Shown in pieces: positions 16,942 to 26,656 of a stretch of DNA of 64,000 bases; position 1 is the first letter of the stretch; every line of letters starts with the position of its first letter. Made by a program: the position numbers and the translations under genes. The stretch is from Mammaliicoccus sp. Dog046 (GTDB lineage Bacteria > Bacillota > Bacilli > Staphylococcales > Staphylococcaceae): assembly GCF_034039665.1 (NCBI RefSeq), contig NZ_CP120131.1:646206-710205 (forward strand). The letters are read 5' to 3'. The notes under the pieces were generated by a model. The model was not told the origin of the DNA, made no database searches, and saw nothing but the letters and a program-made list of their open reading frames with translations.

Positions 16942-18351
16942 ATGGAAGAATTATTTGTTGCTTTACAAGATGCATTGAAAAAGGGGCATGTATCTAAAGA
17001 AGTTGCGGATCTTTCGAGTTATAGCTATGATGCGTCGTTTGGAGAATATATGCCTGATATTATTTGTCAGCCAATGTCTACAGATGAAGTCGTTAAAATT
17101 GTGAAATTAAGTAATCAATTTGATGTACCTATTTATCCAAGAGGAAGTGGAACGAGTTTAAGTGGGGGACCATTACCTGTAAATGGAGGGATAGTATTAG
17201 ATTTTTCAAGATGGGATAACGACATAACTGTGTATGAAGATGACTTAATGATGGACGTTTCACCTGGTGTCATTACCGCAAAAATACATGAAATTGCAGA
17301 GTCTTATGGTTTAATGTATCCACCAGATCCATCGAGTTCCAGCATATCTACAATTGGAGGCAATTTAGCTGAGAATGCAGGTGGACCGAGATGTTTGAAA
17401 TATGGCGTGACGAAAGACTATGTTGTTGGTTTGGAAATTGTAACAGCTAATGGAGACGTTATTCGTTCGGGTGGTCGTACGGTTAAAAATGTCACTGGTT
17501 ATGATATGACAAAGTTAATGATTGGTTCAGAAGGAACGCTAGGTATAATTACGAAGGCAACTTTGCAATTGATACCAAAGCCAATTGATACAAAAACAGC
17601 AATGCTTCAGTTCGATGACTTTGTTACTTCTGGTAGAGCCGTTTCGAAAATTTTAAGGTCTGGTATATTACCTTCGAAAATTGAAATTATGGATAAATAT
17701 TGTGTTGATGCAGTATTATCAACGCATCCAATCGAACATGTTACGAATGATGCAGAATCCGTTTTATTAGTGGAATTAGATGGTCATCCGCTCGCTTTAG
17801 AAGCGGAAATGAAAGTGATAGAAGAGACTTGCCAAGCGTTGCCTGGATGTAAAGTAATTGTCGCACGAGATAAACATCAAGCTTCTGAATTATGGGAAGT
17901 TCGAAAATTAGTTTCCCCGGCAATTGTAAAATTTGGACCAACTAAAATTAGTGAAGATACAAGTGTACCTGTCAGTCAGATTCCAGAATTCTTTAAATCA
18001 ATCGAACGTATTAGACAAGAATTTGATTTGAATTTAGTTGTATTTGGACATGCAGGTGATGGGAATTTACATCCTAATATTATTACTGATAAACGTAAAC
18101 CTGAAGAACTTAAAAAAGCAGAACAAGCAGTCGCTGAAATATTTAAAGCATCTTTGAAATTAGGCGGTACTTTAAGTGGTGAACATGGAATAGGATTGTT
18201 TAAAAAGCCTTTTATGTATAATGAGTTTGATGAAGCAGGAATGGCTTTTATGAAAGGTGTTAAGAAAGCACTCGATCCTAATAATCGTCTGAATCCAGGA
18301 AAGATATTTCCGGACGAGAATGAAAGGTTTGTGTTAGTTCATGACGAGTGA
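16942..18351 (+). CDS. glcD: Glycolate oxidase-type FAD-linked oxidoreductase, GlcD subunit
   Basis: A 469-residue flavoprotein of the GlcD / D-2-hydroxyacid dehydrogenase family. The FAD-binding PCMH region has YPRGSGTSLSGGPLP near residue 60, PPDPSSSSISTIGGNLAENAGG near 115, and GSEGTLGIITKATL near 195. The C-terminal cap holds FGHAGDGNLHPNI and SGEHGIGLFK. It oxidises glycolate or D-lactate and passes electrons to the Fe-S subunit encoded next. I chose ATG at 16942, with AAGGGGGG seven bases upstream, over the upstream ATG lying in the promoter. It overlaps glcF by 11 bases. There is no glcE. Confidence 0.87.
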   Translation: MEELFVALQDALKKGHVSKEVADLSSYSYDASFGEYMPDIICQPMSTDEVVKIVKLSNQFDVPIYPRGSGTSLSGGPLPVNGGIVLDFSRWDNDITVYEDDLMMDVSPGVITAKIHEIAESYGLMYPPDPSSSSISTIGGNLAENAGGPRCLKYGVTKDYVVGLEIVTANGDVIRSGGRTVKNVTGYDMTKLMIGSEGTLGIITKATLQLIPKPIDTKTAMLQFDDFVTSGRAVSKILRSGILPSKIEIMDKYCVDAVLSTHPIEHVTNDAESVLLVELDGHPLALEAEMKVIEETCQALPGCKVIVARDKHQASELWEVRKLVSPAIVKFGPTKISEDTSVPVSQIPEFFKSIERIRQEFDLNLVVFGHAGDGNLHPNIITDKRKPEELKKAEQAVAEIFKASLKLGGTLSGEHGIGLFKKPFMYNEFDEAGMAFMKGVKKALDPNNRLNPGKIFPDENERFVLVHDE

Positions 18352-19597
18352 ATTAATTAAGAAACTTGACTATGATGCGACTTTTGACTGTGTTCAGTGT
18401 GGATTTTGTTTACCGTCATGCCCGACTTACTTAACTATGAAAGAAGAAAAACATTCTCCTAGAGGAAGAATTAATCTCGTTAAATATGCAGTAGAAGGCA
18501 AGGCTAAGTTAAAAGACCTAGAAGAAGCAATAGATTTATGTTTAGGTTGTAGACAGTGCGAAACTGTTTGTCCAACCAATGTTCAATACGGTGATATTTA
18601 TGAAACAGCAGTATCGGTATTGAGAGAAAATCGAAATAAAAAATTAGATAGCAAAATTATGTCACTATTTCTAGAACGCAATTACATGTTAACGCTAATG
18701 TATAAAGGGTTAAAACTTTATCATACGCCATTCATGTATAAAGCCATTACAAATACAAAAATGTTAGACATACTACCAGATAGATTAGGGAACATGGCTA
18801 AAATATTACCACCAGTTAAAAAGCAAAAGAACCATGTGAACAAACCGTTTAGAACTAAGAAAACAACGATAGGATTTTTTAGAGGATGTATGATGGATGC
18901 ATTCTTCTCAAATATTAATGACTTGGCAATTAAAATATTAGAAGCGCATGATATACAAGTTGTGGAAATAAGTCAGCAAACATGCTGTGGCGCTTTACAA
19001 CATCATGCCGGTGAAATGGATAAGGCAAAAACATTAGCAAAAATGAATATCGAAGCACTTGAAAAATATGATGTTGATTATTATGTTAATGCAATCGGAG
19101 GTTGTGGCGCGTCGTTAATAGAATATGACCATTTGTTGAGACATGATGATAAATGGAACAAACGTGCAGAACAATTTGTAGAAAAAGTAAAAGACATCTC
19201 AGTTATATTCGATCAATTAGATCTTAATTTAACAAATGAAATTAATAAAAAAGCAATTTATCAACCATCATGTCATTTACAAAATGTACAACAAGTTTTT
19301 AAAGAACCAGAGAATGTCATTAGACAAATAAAAGGATTAGAATATAAAATCTTACCAGAAAAAGATATATGTTGCGGTTCGGCAGGAATATATAATATCG
19401 TAAATTACGAAGCGTCGATGGATATATTAAATAGGAAAATGACACACGTTAAAAAAGTAGAGCCACAACTGATTATTACATCAAACCCAGGATGTCATTT
19501 ACAAATGCTATTAGGCGTTAAAAATGAAAATCTAGAACATACAATAGAAGTCAAACATATAGTAGAAGTTGTCGCAGAAGCATGTGGAGTAGAATAG
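18341..19597 (+). CDS. glcF: Glycolate oxidase-type iron-sulfur subunit, GlcF
   Basis: A 418-residue protein with two N-terminal 4Fe-4S motifs (CVQCGFCLPSCP near residue 14 and CLGCRQCETVCP near 66) and two C-terminal CCG cysteine-rich domains (TCCGALQHHAGE and ICCGSAGIYN). This is the GlcF layout, which relays electrons from GlcD towards the quinone pool at the membrane. Its start lies inside the end of glcD. The exact 2-hydroxyacid substrate of the pair (glycolate or D-lactate) cannot be told from sequence. Confidence 0.88.
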   Translation: MTSELIKKLDYDATFDCVQCGFCLPSCPTYLTMKEEKHSPRGRINLVKYAVEGKAKLKDLEEAIDLCLGCRQCETVCPTNVQYGDIYETAVSVLRENRNKKLDSKIMSLFLERNYMLTLMYKGLKLYHTPFMYKAITNTKMLDILPDRLGNMAKILPPVKKQKNHVNKPFRTKKTTIGFFRGCMMDAFFSNINDLAIKILEAHDIQVVEISQQTCCGALQHHAGEMDKAKTLAKMNIEALEKYDVDYYVNAIGGCGASLIEYDHLLRHDDKWNKRAEQFVEKVKDISVIFDQLDLNLTNEINKKAIYQPSCHLQNVQQVFKEPENVIRQIKGLEYKILPEKDICCGSAGIYNIVNYEASMDILNRKMTHVKKVEPQLIITSNPGCHLQMLLGVKNENLEHTIEVKHIVEVVAEACGVE

Positions 19598-19685
19598 AAT
19601 TTTTGAACGTGAGTATATTTAGTCTTGGATTAACTAAGGAGTTAACTCACGACATGGCCCAATCTCAACATTCAACAATCAAAAC

Positions 19686-19722
19686 AGAAAGAGGATGAGA
19701 CACCTAGTCTCATCCTCTTTCT
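19686..19722. terminator. Bidirectional terminator between glcF and deoD
   Basis: A perfect 16-bp stem (19686-19701 with 19707-19722) and a 5-base loop lie between two convergent genes. On the minus strand it is followed by TTTTG; on the plus strand by a less T-rich tail. Confidence 0.8.
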
Positions 19723-19743
19723 ACTTATATATCTAAAAAAGAT

Positions 19744-20454
19744 TTATTCAGCGATTTCTAAGGCAATTTCCATCATTTGTGTAAATGAATTTTGTCTTTC
19801 TTCTGCTGTTGTTGCTTCGTCTCTTAGTAAATGATCACTTACAGTAAAGATACCTAGTGCTTTTTTACCGGCAGCAGCGGCGTTTACATATAATCCAGCT
19901 GATTCCATTTCTACCCCTAGTATTCCTAATCTAGCCCATTTACTTGTTACTTCTGTATCAGCATTATAGAAAATATCACTTGAGAAAATGTTTCCTACAT
20001 GTGTTGTTGCTCCGATTTCGTCTGCTTTATTTTTAGCATTTGAAACTAAATTAAAGTCAGCGATTGGTGCAAAGTAACCTGGAATATTAAATTGATCTAC
20101 GTAACGTGAGTTTGTAGATGCACCTTGAGCGATGATGATGTCATATAAGTTGATGTTTTCTTGCATTGCGCCACATGAACCGATACGAATAATTGTTTCA
20201 ACATCGAAGAAATTATAAAGTTCATATGAGTAGATGCCGATTGAAGCAATCCCCATACCTGAACCCATTACTGAAACTTCTTTCCCTTTATATGTTCCAG
20301 TGTATCCTAACATATTTCTTACATCGTTAAATTGTTCAACGTTTTCTAAGAAATTTTCTGCGATAAATTTTGCACGTAATGGATCCCCCGGCATTAGTAC
20401 AGTTTTCGCGATTTTTACACCATTTGGTTGAATGTGTGGTGTGCCTTGAGTCAT
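19744..20454 (-). CDS. deoD: Purine-nucleoside phosphorylase, DeoD type
   Basis: A 236-residue hexameric-type purine nucleoside phosphorylase, which splits purine (deoxy)ribonucleosides with phosphate to base and (deoxy)ribose 1-phosphate. Visible features are the N-terminal TPHI, VLMPGDPLRAKFIAENFL, the phosphate-binding RIGSCGAMQ, LGVEMESAGLY (nucleoside site) and the catalytic Asp region TVSDHLLRDE. It is transcribed divergently from deoR with a 110-base gap that must hold both promoters. AAAGGAG lies before the ATG on the minus strand. Confidence 0.95.
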   Translation of the reverse strand: MTQGTPHIQPNGVKIAKTVLMPGDPLRAKFIAENFLENVEQFNDVRNMLGYTGTYKGKEVSVMGSGMGIASIGIYSYELYNFFDVETIIRIGSCGAMQENINLYDIIIAQGASTNSRYVDQFNIPGYFAPIADFNLVSNAKNKADEIGATTHVGNIFSSDIFYNADTEVTSKWARLGILGVEMESAGLYVNAAAAGKKALGIFTVSDHLLRDEATTAEERQNSFTQMMEIALEIAE

Positions 20455-20564
20455 AACTATCTTCTCCTTTAAATATAAAAAGTATTTTCAATTTAAAGAT
20501 AACATTTGTTTCAATTTTTTGCGAATTTTTGTACGATAAGAGTGAAAGAAAGTGGTGAGTAGGG

Positions 20565-21500
20565 ATGGATTTACAAAAGAATAAAGACAGCATAAAAATA
20601 GCAAAGCTTTATTATCACGAAGCGATGAGTCAGGAAGAAATCGCAAAGAAGTTGGAAATTTCGAGGCCAACGGTTTCTAGGCTACTCAATTATGCTAAAG
20701 AACATGGTTTCGTAAAAATTAAAATAGACGATCCTTATGAAGATGCAGAAAGCTTAGCTGATTTAATAAAGTCAAAATATAATTTAAAAGCGTGTGTTGT
20801 TGAACACGCATCGCACAATGATTATGTAAATGTGCAAAGTGCAATTGCTAAAAGGGCAGCTGAATATATCAATCGTAATGTGAAAAGCGGAGATAAAATC
20901 GGTGTGAGTTGGGGTAAGACGATGTACGAATTATCGAAGTATTTACAACCGAGTGCTTTAAAAGATGTCAGTATCATTCAGTTGAAAGGTGGTATTAGTT
21001 TTTCTCATGTAGATACAAGAAGTCATCAAATATTAGAAACTTTTGCTCAAGTGTTTAACGCCTCACCAATCGACCTGCCATTACCAGTGATATTTGATGT
21101 CAAAGAGGTCAAACAGATGGTTGAGAAAGATCGCTATATTAAATCGATCTTAGAACAAGGTAGAGAAGTTGATCTTGCAGTCTTTACAGTAGGTACGGTA
21201 AGAGATTCATCTTTATTATTTAAATTAGGATTTTTGAATGAATTAGAGAAGGAAAGATTGAAGCAACATGCTGTTGGAGATATTTGTTCTCGTTTCTATA
21301 ATGAGGAAGGTTCAGTTGCTGATCAGGCAATCAATGACCGTACGATGGGAATAGAATTGGATGCCTTAAAAGAAATCGAGCGTACAATTTTAGTGGCAGG
21401 TGGAGAACATAAGATTAACGCAATCAGAGGTGCTTTGACTGGAGGACTAAGTAATATATTAATTACGGATCAGTATACTGCACAAGCGCTGTTAGATTGA
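20565..21500 (+). CDS. deoR: Deoxyribonucleoside regulator, SorC/DeoR family
   Basis: A 311-residue regulator of the SorC family to which Bacillus subtilis DeoR belongs. The N-terminal helix-turn-helix reads EEIAKKLEISRPTVSRLLNYA. The rest is a sugar-phosphate-binding domain with GVSWGKTMYELS, VSIIQLKGG and the C-terminal VAGGEHKINAIRGALTGGL. Placed between divergent deoD and the deoC-pdp-deoB genes, it most likely represses nucleoside catabolism and responds to deoxyribose 5-phosphate. A TGAACAT ... ATGTTCA pair straddling the deoC promoter is a candidate operator. Confidence 0.88.
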   Translation: MDLQKNKDSIKIAKLYYHEAMSQEEIAKKLEISRPTVSRLLNYAKEHGFVKIKIDDPYEDAESLADLIKSKYNLKACVVEHASHNDYVNVQSAIAKRAAEYINRNVKSGDKIGVSWGKTMYELSKYLQPSALKDVSIIQLKGGISFSHVDTRSHQILETFAQVFNASPIDLPLPVIFDVKEVKQMVEKDRYIKSILEQGREVDLAVFTVGTVRDSSLLFKLGFLNELEKERLKQHAVGDICSRFYNEEGSVADQAINDRTMGIELDALKEIERTILVAGGEHKINAIRGALTGGLSNILITDQYTAQALLD

Positions 21501-21551
21501 TGAACATAATTTCTTGTATGAATTTACAAATGTTCACGAATGGGTTATAAT
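21501..21551 (+). promoter_or_regulatory. deoC promoter and candidate DeoR operator
   Basis: TTTACA (21523-21528), 17-base spacer and TATAAT (21546-21551). An inverted pair TGAACAT (21501-21507) and ATGTTCA (21530-21536) flanks the -35 box. Its assignment to DeoR is inference from context. Confidence 0.6.
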
Positions 21552-21582
21552 GTAATTAATAACAAACATATTAGGAGGAGTT

Positions 21583-22248
21583 ATGATGACACTAGCAAAA
21601 TATATCGATCACACTGCATTAAAGCCAGATACAACTTTAGAACAAATTGATGCATTATTATCTGAAGCAAAGGAATTTGGATTTAAATCTGTTTGTGTTA
21701 ACCCAACACACGTTGCACATGCAAGCGAAGTATTAGAAGGTTCAGATGTACTTGTATGTACAGTAATAGGCTTCCCACTTGGCGCAAGCACGAGTGAAGT
21801 TAAAGGCTTCGAAACAGAAGATGCAATTAAAAAGGGTGCTAACGAAGTTGATATGGTCATCAACATTGGCGCATTGAAAGATGGCCGTGATGATGTTGTG
21901 AAGAAAGATATTGAAAGTGTCGTTGCAGCTGCAAACGGCGTAACAACTAAAGTCATTATTGAAACTTCAGTATTAACAGATGCTGAAAAAGTAAGAGCAT
22001 GTGAATTAGCAGTAGCTGCTGGTGCTGATTTCGTTAAAACATCAACTGGATTTTCTACAGGGGGCGCAACACCAGAAGATATTAAACTTATGAGAGAAAC
22101 TGTTGGTCCTGATTTAGGTGTTAAAGCATCAGGTGGTATTCGTTCATATGAAGATGTTAAATCTATGATAGATCAAGGTGCTACACGTATTGGTGCATCT
22201 GCAGGGGTTAAAATTTTACAAGGTGAAACATCAGATTCTGATTATTAA
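21583..22248 (+). CDS. deoC: Deoxyribose-phosphate aldolase
   Basis: A 221-residue class I aldolase that splits 2-deoxyribose 5-phosphate into acetaldehyde and glyceraldehyde 3-phosphate. Motifs: [10 protein letters not shown] at the N-terminus, [31 protein letters not shown], the Schiff-base lysine in [14 protein letters not shown], and [18 protein letters not shown] precedes two adjacent ATG codons (21583 and 21586); either may be used. A short hairpin after the stop separates it from pdp. Confidence 0.96.
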   Translation: MMTLAKYIDHTALKPDTTLEQIDALLSEAKEFGFKSVCVNPTHVAHASEVLEGSDVLVCTVIGFPLGASTSEVKGFETEDAIKKGANEVDMVINIGALKDGRDDVVKKDIESVVAAANGVTTKVIIETSVLTDAEKVRACELAVAAGADFVKTSTGFSTGGATPEDIKLMRETVGPDLGVKASGGIRSYEDVKSMIDQGATRIGASAGVKILQGETSDSDY

Positions 22249-22252
22249 TACT

Positions 22253-22285
22253 TTAAAGGTACGTTTTTTGTACCTTTAATATTTT
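22253..22285 (+). terminator. Hairpin between deoC and pdp
   Basis: TTAAAGGTAC (22253-22262) pairs with GTACCTTTAA (22270-22279), then ATTTTG. The weak tail suggests partial termination or mRNA stabilisation inside the deo operon. Confidence 0.6.
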
Positions 22286-22331
22286 GAAATTTAAGTAAGC
22301 GTATTCATATATATTCAGGAGGGTAAACATT

Positions 22332-23633
22332 ATGAGAATGGTAGATATTATAGCTAAGAAACGTGACGGGAAAGAATTAACTAAAGAAGAAATAGAATTT
22401 TTCATCAAAGGTTACACATCAGGAGATATTCCAGATTATCAAGCTTCAAGTTTAGCGATGGCTATATTTTTCCAAGATATGACCAATCAAGAACGTGCGC
22501 ACTTAACAATGGCAATGGTTGAATCAGGAGATCAAATAGATCTTTCTGATATTGATGGTATTAAAGTCGATAAACATTCAACAGGCGGTGTTGGTGATAC
22601 GACAACATTAGTATTGGCACCTTTAGTTGCAGCATTAGATGTACCTGTTGCTAAAATGAGTGGTCGTGGATTAGGACATACGGGTGGTACAATCGATAAG
22701 TTAGAAGCGGTAGAAGGATTCCATGTTGAAATTACTGAACAAGAATTTATTAATTTAGTTAATAAAGATAAAGTTGCAGTTATTGGTCAAACAGGGAACT
22801 TAACACCTGCAGATAAAAAGTTATACGGCTTACGTGATGTTACTGGTACTGTTAACTCAATACCTTTAATTGCGTCATCTATTATGAGTAAGAAAATTGC
22901 AGCAGGTGCAGATGCAATTGTATTAGATGTTAAAACTGGTGCTGGTGCATTTATGAAGACGATTGAAGATTCTGAGCTACTTGCACATGCAATGGTTAAA
23001 ATAGGGAATAACGTGGGCAGAAATACAATGGCGATTATTTCTGATATGAGTCAACCATTAGGAAGAGCAATCGGGAATGCTTTAGAAGTGAAAGAAGCTG
23101 TTGAAACGTTAAAAGGTGAAGGACCAGAAGACTTGACAGAACTTGTATTAACATTAGGTTCTCAAATGGTTGTCTTAGCTAAAAAAGCAGAAACGTTAGA
23201 TGAAGCAAGAGAAAAATTATTAGAAGTAATCCAAAATGGTAAAGCTTTAGAGAAATTTAAAGTGTTCTTAGAAAACCAAGGTGGAGATGCAAGTGTTGTG
23301 GATGATTTAAGTAAATTACCACAAGCACAATATAAAATCGAAGTTGAAGCAGAAACAGCTGGATATGTTTCTCATATCGTTGCAGATGAAATTGGGGTCG
23401 CATCAATGCTTTTAGGTGCAGGACGAGCAACAAAAGATGATATCATTGACTTGGCAGTAGGATTAGTATTAAATAAAAAAGTCGGAGATAAAGTAGAAAA
23501 AGGTGAATCTTTAGTAACGATATATGCAAATCGTGAAGATGTGGATCAAGTTAAATCTAAAATCTTAGAGAACATTACAATATCAGATGAGCAAGTGAAA
23601 CCAACTTTAATCCATAAAGTAATTACAGATTAG
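22332..23633 (+). CDS. pdp: Pyrimidine-nucleoside phosphorylase
   Basis: A 433-residue thymidine/pyrimidine phosphorylase that converts uridine, thymidine and deoxyuridine to the base and sugar 1-phosphate. Signatures are the N-terminal [35 protein letters not shown] (phosphate site) near residue 80, the family signature [17 protein letters not shown] near residue 110, and KTGAGAFMK. The C-terminal domain starts near residue 340. AGGAGGG precedes the ATG. It is followed by deoB within 11 bases and works with deoC and deoB. Confidence 0.96.
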   Translation: MRMVDIIAKKRDGKELTKEEIEFFIKGYTSGDIPDYQASSLAMAIFFQDMTNQERAHLTMAMVESGDQIDLSDIDGIKVDKHSTGGVGDTTTLVLAPLVAALDVPVAKMSGRGLGHTGGTIDKLEAVEGFHVEITEQEFINLVNKDKVAVIGQTGNLTPADKKLYGLRDVTGTVNSIPLIASSIMSKKIAAGADAIVLDVKTGAGAFMKTIEDSELLAHAMVKIGNNVGRNTMAIISDMSQPLGRAIGNALEVKEAVETLKGEGPEDLTELVLTLGSQMVVLAKKAETLDEAREKLLEVIQNGKALEKFKVFLENQGGDASVVDDLSKLPQAQYKIEVEAETAGYVSHIVADEIGVASMLLGAGRATKDDIIDLAVGLVLNKKVGDKVEKGESLVTIYANREDVDQVKSKILENITISDEQVKPTLIHKVITD

Positions 23634-23644
23634 GAGTGTGCCAA

Positions 23645-24835
23645 ATGACAAATCGTTTTAAACGTATTCATTTAATCGTCATGGATTCAGTAGGAATTGG
23701 TGAAGCACCTGATGCAAAAGCGTTTGGTGATGAAGGTTCTCATACATTAAAACATACACTTGAAGGTTTTAATGAATCATTACCAAATCTTGAACAATTA
23801 GGATTAGCCAATATTGAACCATTACCAAATATGAATAGTGTCGAAGCGCCAGGAGCATTTTATACAAAATTAAGTGAAGCATCAGTTGGGAAAGACACAA
23901 TGACTGGTCATTGGGAAATCATGGGATTAAATATTGATAAACCATTTAAAGTTTATCCAGAAGGTTTTCCAGATGAATTAGTTAAAGAAATAGAATCAAT
24001 AACAGGTCGTAAAGTAGTTGCTAATAAACCAGCTTCCGGTACTGAGATTATTGATGAGTTTGGTCAACACCAAATGGAAACAGGAGATTTAATTGTATAT
24101 ACATCAGCTGATCCGGTGTTACAAATTGCAGCACATGAAGATATCATACCGTTAGAAGAACTTTATGATATTTGTGAAAAAGTAAGAGCATTAACGAAAG
24201 ATCCTAAATATTTAATCGGAAGAATCATTGCACGTCCTTATGTAGGTGAGCCAGGTAACTTTACACGTACATCAAACAGACATGATTATGCATTGAAACC
24301 ATTCGGTAATACAGTCATGAATACGTTAAAAGATGCTAACTATGATGTGATAGCAATCGGTAAAATTAACGACATATATGATGGTGAAGGTGTTACAAAA
24401 TCCGTTAGAACAAAAGATAATATGGACGGTATGGATAAATTGATTGAAGTAGTAAACAGTGATTTCACTGGATTAAGCTTCTTGAATTTAGTAGACTTTG
24501 ATGCACTTTATGGGCATAGACGTGATAAAGAAGGATATGCACAAGCAATTAAAGACTTCGATAATCGTTTAGAAGAGTTAAAATCATCTTTAAAAGAAGA
24601 TGACTTAGTAATCATTACAGCGGACCATGGAAATGATCCAACAGCACCAGGAACAGATCATACACGTGAATATGTACCATTATTAATGTTTAGTCCAAGT
24701 ATTGAAGAATACAAAGCATTATCAGGAGATACAACATTTAGTTCAATCGGCGCAACAATTGCTGATAACTTTAATGTAACATTGCCGAAATTCGGTAAAA
24801 GTTATTTAAAAGAAATGGGCGTAGACGCTGAATAA
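23645..24835 (+). CDS. deoB: Phosphopentomutase
   Basis: A 396-residue alkaline-phosphatase-fold mutase that converts (deoxy)ribose 1-phosphate to the 5-phosphate, linking the phosphorylases to deoC. Metal-binding motifs are visible: [14 protein letters not shown] at the N-terminus with the first Asp ligand, [10 protein letters not shown] with the phosphorylated Thr near residue 85, [14 protein letters not shown], and [10 protein letters not shown] near residue 320. I chose ATG at 23645, which has AGGAGTG seven bases upstream, over GTG at 23636, which lies within that site. Confidence 0.95.
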   Translation: MTNRFKRIHLIVMDSVGIGEAPDAKAFGDEGSHTLKHTLEGFNESLPNLEQLGLANIEPLPNMNSVEAPGAFYTKLSEASVGKDTMTGHWEIMGLNIDKPFKVYPEGFPDELVKEIESITGRKVVANKPASGTEIIDEFGQHQMETGDLIVYTSADPVLQIAAHEDIIPLEELYDICEKVRALTKDPKYLIGRIIARPYVGEPGNFTRTSNRHDYALKPFGNTVMNTLKDANYDVIAIGKINDIYDGEGVTKSVRTKDNMDGMDKLIEVVNSDFTGLSFLNLVDFDALYGHRRDKEGYAQAIKDFDNRLEELKSSLKEDDLVIITADHGNDPTAPGTDHTREYVPLLMFSPSIEEYKALSGDTTFSSIGATIADNFNVTLPKFGKSYLKEMGVDAE

Positions 24836-24869
24836 TAAAAAAAGAACTCGGAATTAATCCGAGTTCTTT
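24835..24869. terminator. Terminator of deoB, left copy of a 35-bp direct repeat
   Basis: AAAGAACTCGGA and TCCGAGTTCTTT form the stem around TTAA directly after the deoB stop. The identical 35 bases recur at 25274-25308, beside luxS. Confidence 0.9.
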
Positions 24870-24875
24870 CAGAGT

Positions 24876-24943
24876 GGGAGCGGGACAGAAATCTAATTTA
24901 TATAAAAAAGATTTCGTATTCCCGCCCCGGCAAGGATGACTAG
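24876..24943. repeat. GGGAGCGG hairpin element, copy 3
   Basis: A 68-bp element collinear with 9017-9084, from GGGAGCGGGACAGAAATCT to GATGACTAG. The gap 24836-25310 holds two copies of one terminator, this element, a GGGACAT hairpin, one 41-bp repeat and a palindrome array, and no gene. Confidence 0.8.
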
Positions 24944-24954
24944 ATACTAAAAAC

Positions 24955-24990
24955 GGCTGAGACATTTATTATGTCCCAGCCTCATTTTTT
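24955..24990 (+). terminator. GGGACAT-type terminator hairpin, copy 3
   Basis: GGCTGAGACAT (24955-24965) pairs with ATGTCCCAGCC (24971-24981) with a T-rich tail. Confidence 0.7.
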
Positions 24991-24996
24991 TATGCG

Positions 24997-25037
24997 CTGA
25001 ACATTGCAAGTGGAGGCTGACAAGCAACATTGAGAAC
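24997..25037. repeat. 41-bp repeat, solo copy
   Basis: Begins CTGAACATTGCAAGTGGAGG and contains CAAGCAACATTGAG, matching the tandem units at 9266-9388. The palindrome array begins two bases later. Confidence 0.8.
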
Positions 25038-25039
25038 GA

Positions 25040-25243
25040 CTAACGAGATAGTTCTGAGAAACAATCCCGTTAGAAAATCTAACGAGACAGAAAGTGAAAA
25101 CAATCTCGTTAGAGGTTAAATAGAGCACTAAAAAGACTCGATTACCTACAAAAAGTGAGAAAATAACGCGCTAATGAGATAGTTTTAAAAAACAATCCCG
25201 TTAGAAAATCTAACGAGACAGAAAGTGAAAACAATCTCGTTAG
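25040..25243. repeat. Palindrome-pair array, 131-bp period, four palindromes
   Basis: Two units, each of two 34-bp palindromes separated by AAAAT, joined by a 58-base linker. The linker differs from that at 16.4 kb but shares the run GTGAGAAAATAACGC with the 44 kb array. Confidence 0.85.
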
Positions 25244-25273
25244 CGCGAAAATGGACTGAATATACAATAGTCC

Positions 25274-25310
25274 ATAAAAAAAGAACTCGGAATTAATCCG
25301 AGTTCTTTTT
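25274..25310. terminator. Terminator of luxS, right copy of a 35-bp direct repeat
   Basis: Same stem as 24835-24869 and bounded by A and T runs on both sides, so it can act in both directions. It ends directly at the luxS stop. Confidence 0.9.
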
Positions 25311-25778
25311 TTAATCTTCTTTAAAGATATCTTTCCAGCTATCTCTCTTAGATAAAAATTCAGTTGCTAATTGTTGCGCGCCTTCTAATGAATGGCTAGC
25401 TGCCCAACCGCATTGTACTTCGTTACAAGCTGGTACTTCAGTTGCTTGTTCAACATCTTTTAATGTTGCTTCTAAGATATTTAATACATCATCATAATCA
25501 TCATGGTTGATAAATGAAGCGTAAAAACCTGTTTGACATCCCATTGGGCTAACGTCGACAACTTTATCTGTATGATTTCTAATGTTTTCTGCCATTAAAT
25601 GCTCTAATGAATGTAAAGCAGGCATTTCCATATGTGCTTTGTTAGGTTGTTTAAAGCGGATATCGTATTTATGAATCACGTCACCGTGTAATCCTTCTTT
25701 AATTCCTGCAAGTCTTACAAACGGTGCCTCAACGATTGTATGGTCTAAATTAAAACTTTCAACATTCATTTTTGTCAT
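25311..25778 (-). CDS. luxS: S-ribosylhomocysteine lyase
   Basis: A 155-residue LuxS enzyme that cleaves S-ribosylhomocysteine to homocysteine and the AI-2 precursor DPD in the activated methyl cycle. The metal ligands are visible in the [14 protein letters not shown] motif (His-x-x-x-His) and in the C-terminal [16 protein letters not shown] segment; the catalytic Cys is in MGCQTGFY. Length is normal. It faces deoB convergently and has its own promoter on the minus strand. Confidence 0.97.
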   Translation of the reverse strand: MTKMNVESFNLDHTIVEAPFVRLAGIKEGLHGDVIHKYDIRFKQPNKAHMEMPALHSLEHLMAENIRNHTDKVVDVSPMGCQTGFYASFINHDDYDDVLNILEATLKDVEQATEVPACNEVQCGWAASHSLEGAQQLATEFLSKRDSWKDIFKED

Positions 25779-25805
25779 GATACTTCCTCCTTTGATTTCG
25801 GCATC

Positions 25806-25834
25806 ATTATATCAAGTAAAAATTGAAAAAACAA
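25806..25834 (-). promoter_or_regulatory. luxS promoter
   Basis: On the minus strand TTGTTT (25829-25834), a 17-base spacer and TATAAT (25806-25811) with TG one base before it, an extended -10. Confidence 0.6.
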
Positions 25835-25912
25835 TCAATTCAGATTTATTGCTTTCTTTATAGGTCACTTTATAAGATAATGTAATAAATTGTTCCGAAA
25901 TAAGGTGATAAT

Positions 25913-26455
25913 ATGGAAAGGTTAAAAGTAGTCCCATACGATAGTATATGGCAACATCTTTTTCTAGAAGAGAAGAAGTATTTACAGTCATTGTTGAAAG
26001 AGCATAGTGTCAGTATTGAACATATTGGGTCAACGGCGATTCCTGGATTATCTGCGAAACCAATTATAGATATATTAATCGTTGTGAAAGATAGTCAGTC
26101 AATAGATGCATTTACACATGAACTTTCAGTTTTAGGGTATGAGTCTAAAGGAGAAAGAGGCGTTATCGGAAATAGGTATTTTAAGAAGTATGATCAATAT
26201 GGTGCGGTATCGCATCATTTACATATATATGATGAGGGTAGCCCACACATTTTGAGATTACTATCCTTTAGAGATTATTTAAGAACGTTTAATGGTGAAA
26301 GAGAACGTTATAGCAGATTAAAGCATGATTTAGTCTTGGACTATCCAGATGATAGCGTAGCATATTATAAAGGAAAAGATAGCATGATTAAAGAATTTGA
26401 GAAAAAGGCAGAAAAATGGTATTTAAATTCTAATGATATTGCTACAAAACATTGA
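25913..26455 (+). CDS. GrpB / UPF0157 family protein
   Basis: A 180-residue protein of the GrpB (UPF0157) family, a nucleotidyltransferase-like fold. Visible marks are VPYDSIWQHLFLEEKK at the N-terminus, the core SIEHIGSTAIPGLSAKPIIDILI with GS and the acidic D-x-D-like pair, and the C-terminal YYKGKDSMIKEFEKKAEKWY. Family function is not established; CoaE fusions exist in some species. The promoter of the downstream SAM riboswitch overlaps its 3' end. Confidence 0.85.
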   Translation: MERLKVVPYDSIWQHLFLEEKKYLQSLLKEHSVSIEHIGSTAIPGLSAKPIIDILIVVKDSQSIDAFTHELSVLGYESKGERGVIGNRYFKKYDQYGAVSHHLHIYDEGSPHILRLLSFRDYLRTFNGERERYSRLKHDLVLDYPDDSVAYYKGKDSMIKEFEKKAEKWYLNSNDIATKH

Positions 26456-26480
26456 CATATCCGAGTGATAAAGTTAGAAT
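26452..26480 (+). promoter_or_regulatory. Promoter of the SAM-riboswitch operon
   Basis: TTGACA (26452-26457), 17-base spacer and TAGAAT (26475-26480), overlapping the last codons of the GrpB-like gene. Transcription would start about 15 bases before the aptamer. Confidence 0.75.
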
Positions 26481-26501
26481 TAAAAACAAATTTCATACGA
26501 A

Positions 26502-26640
26502 TTATCCAGAGAGACTGAGGGATGGGCCCGATGAAGTCCAGCAACCTCCCATAACGGAAAGGTGCCAATTCCTACAGTAACGTACTGAGAGATAAATGAT
26601 TGATTGGCGCACTCCTTAACAAGAAGTGCGCTTTTCTTTT
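26502..26640 (+). ncRNA. SAM-I (S-box) riboswitch with terminator
   Basis: The S-box core is present: TTATC closing stem with GATAA (26591-26595), AGAGAGACTGAGGGA, GGGCCCGATGAAGTCCAGCAACC cut as GATGAAGTCCAGCAACC, and AAGGTGCCAATTCC. The expression platform is a terminator, GCGCACT (26607-26613) with AGTGCGC (26625-26631) and TTTTCTTTT. By family knowledge, SAM binding favours termination, so the two downstream genes are switched on when SAM or methionine is low. Confidence 0.95.
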
Positions 26641-26656
26641 GGAAAGGTGAATGGAA

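Noticed and set aside
24835-25308. Insertion sequence flanked by a target duplication
   Set aside because: No transposase frame lies between the direct repeats; the content is only short repeat modules, so it is not called an IS.
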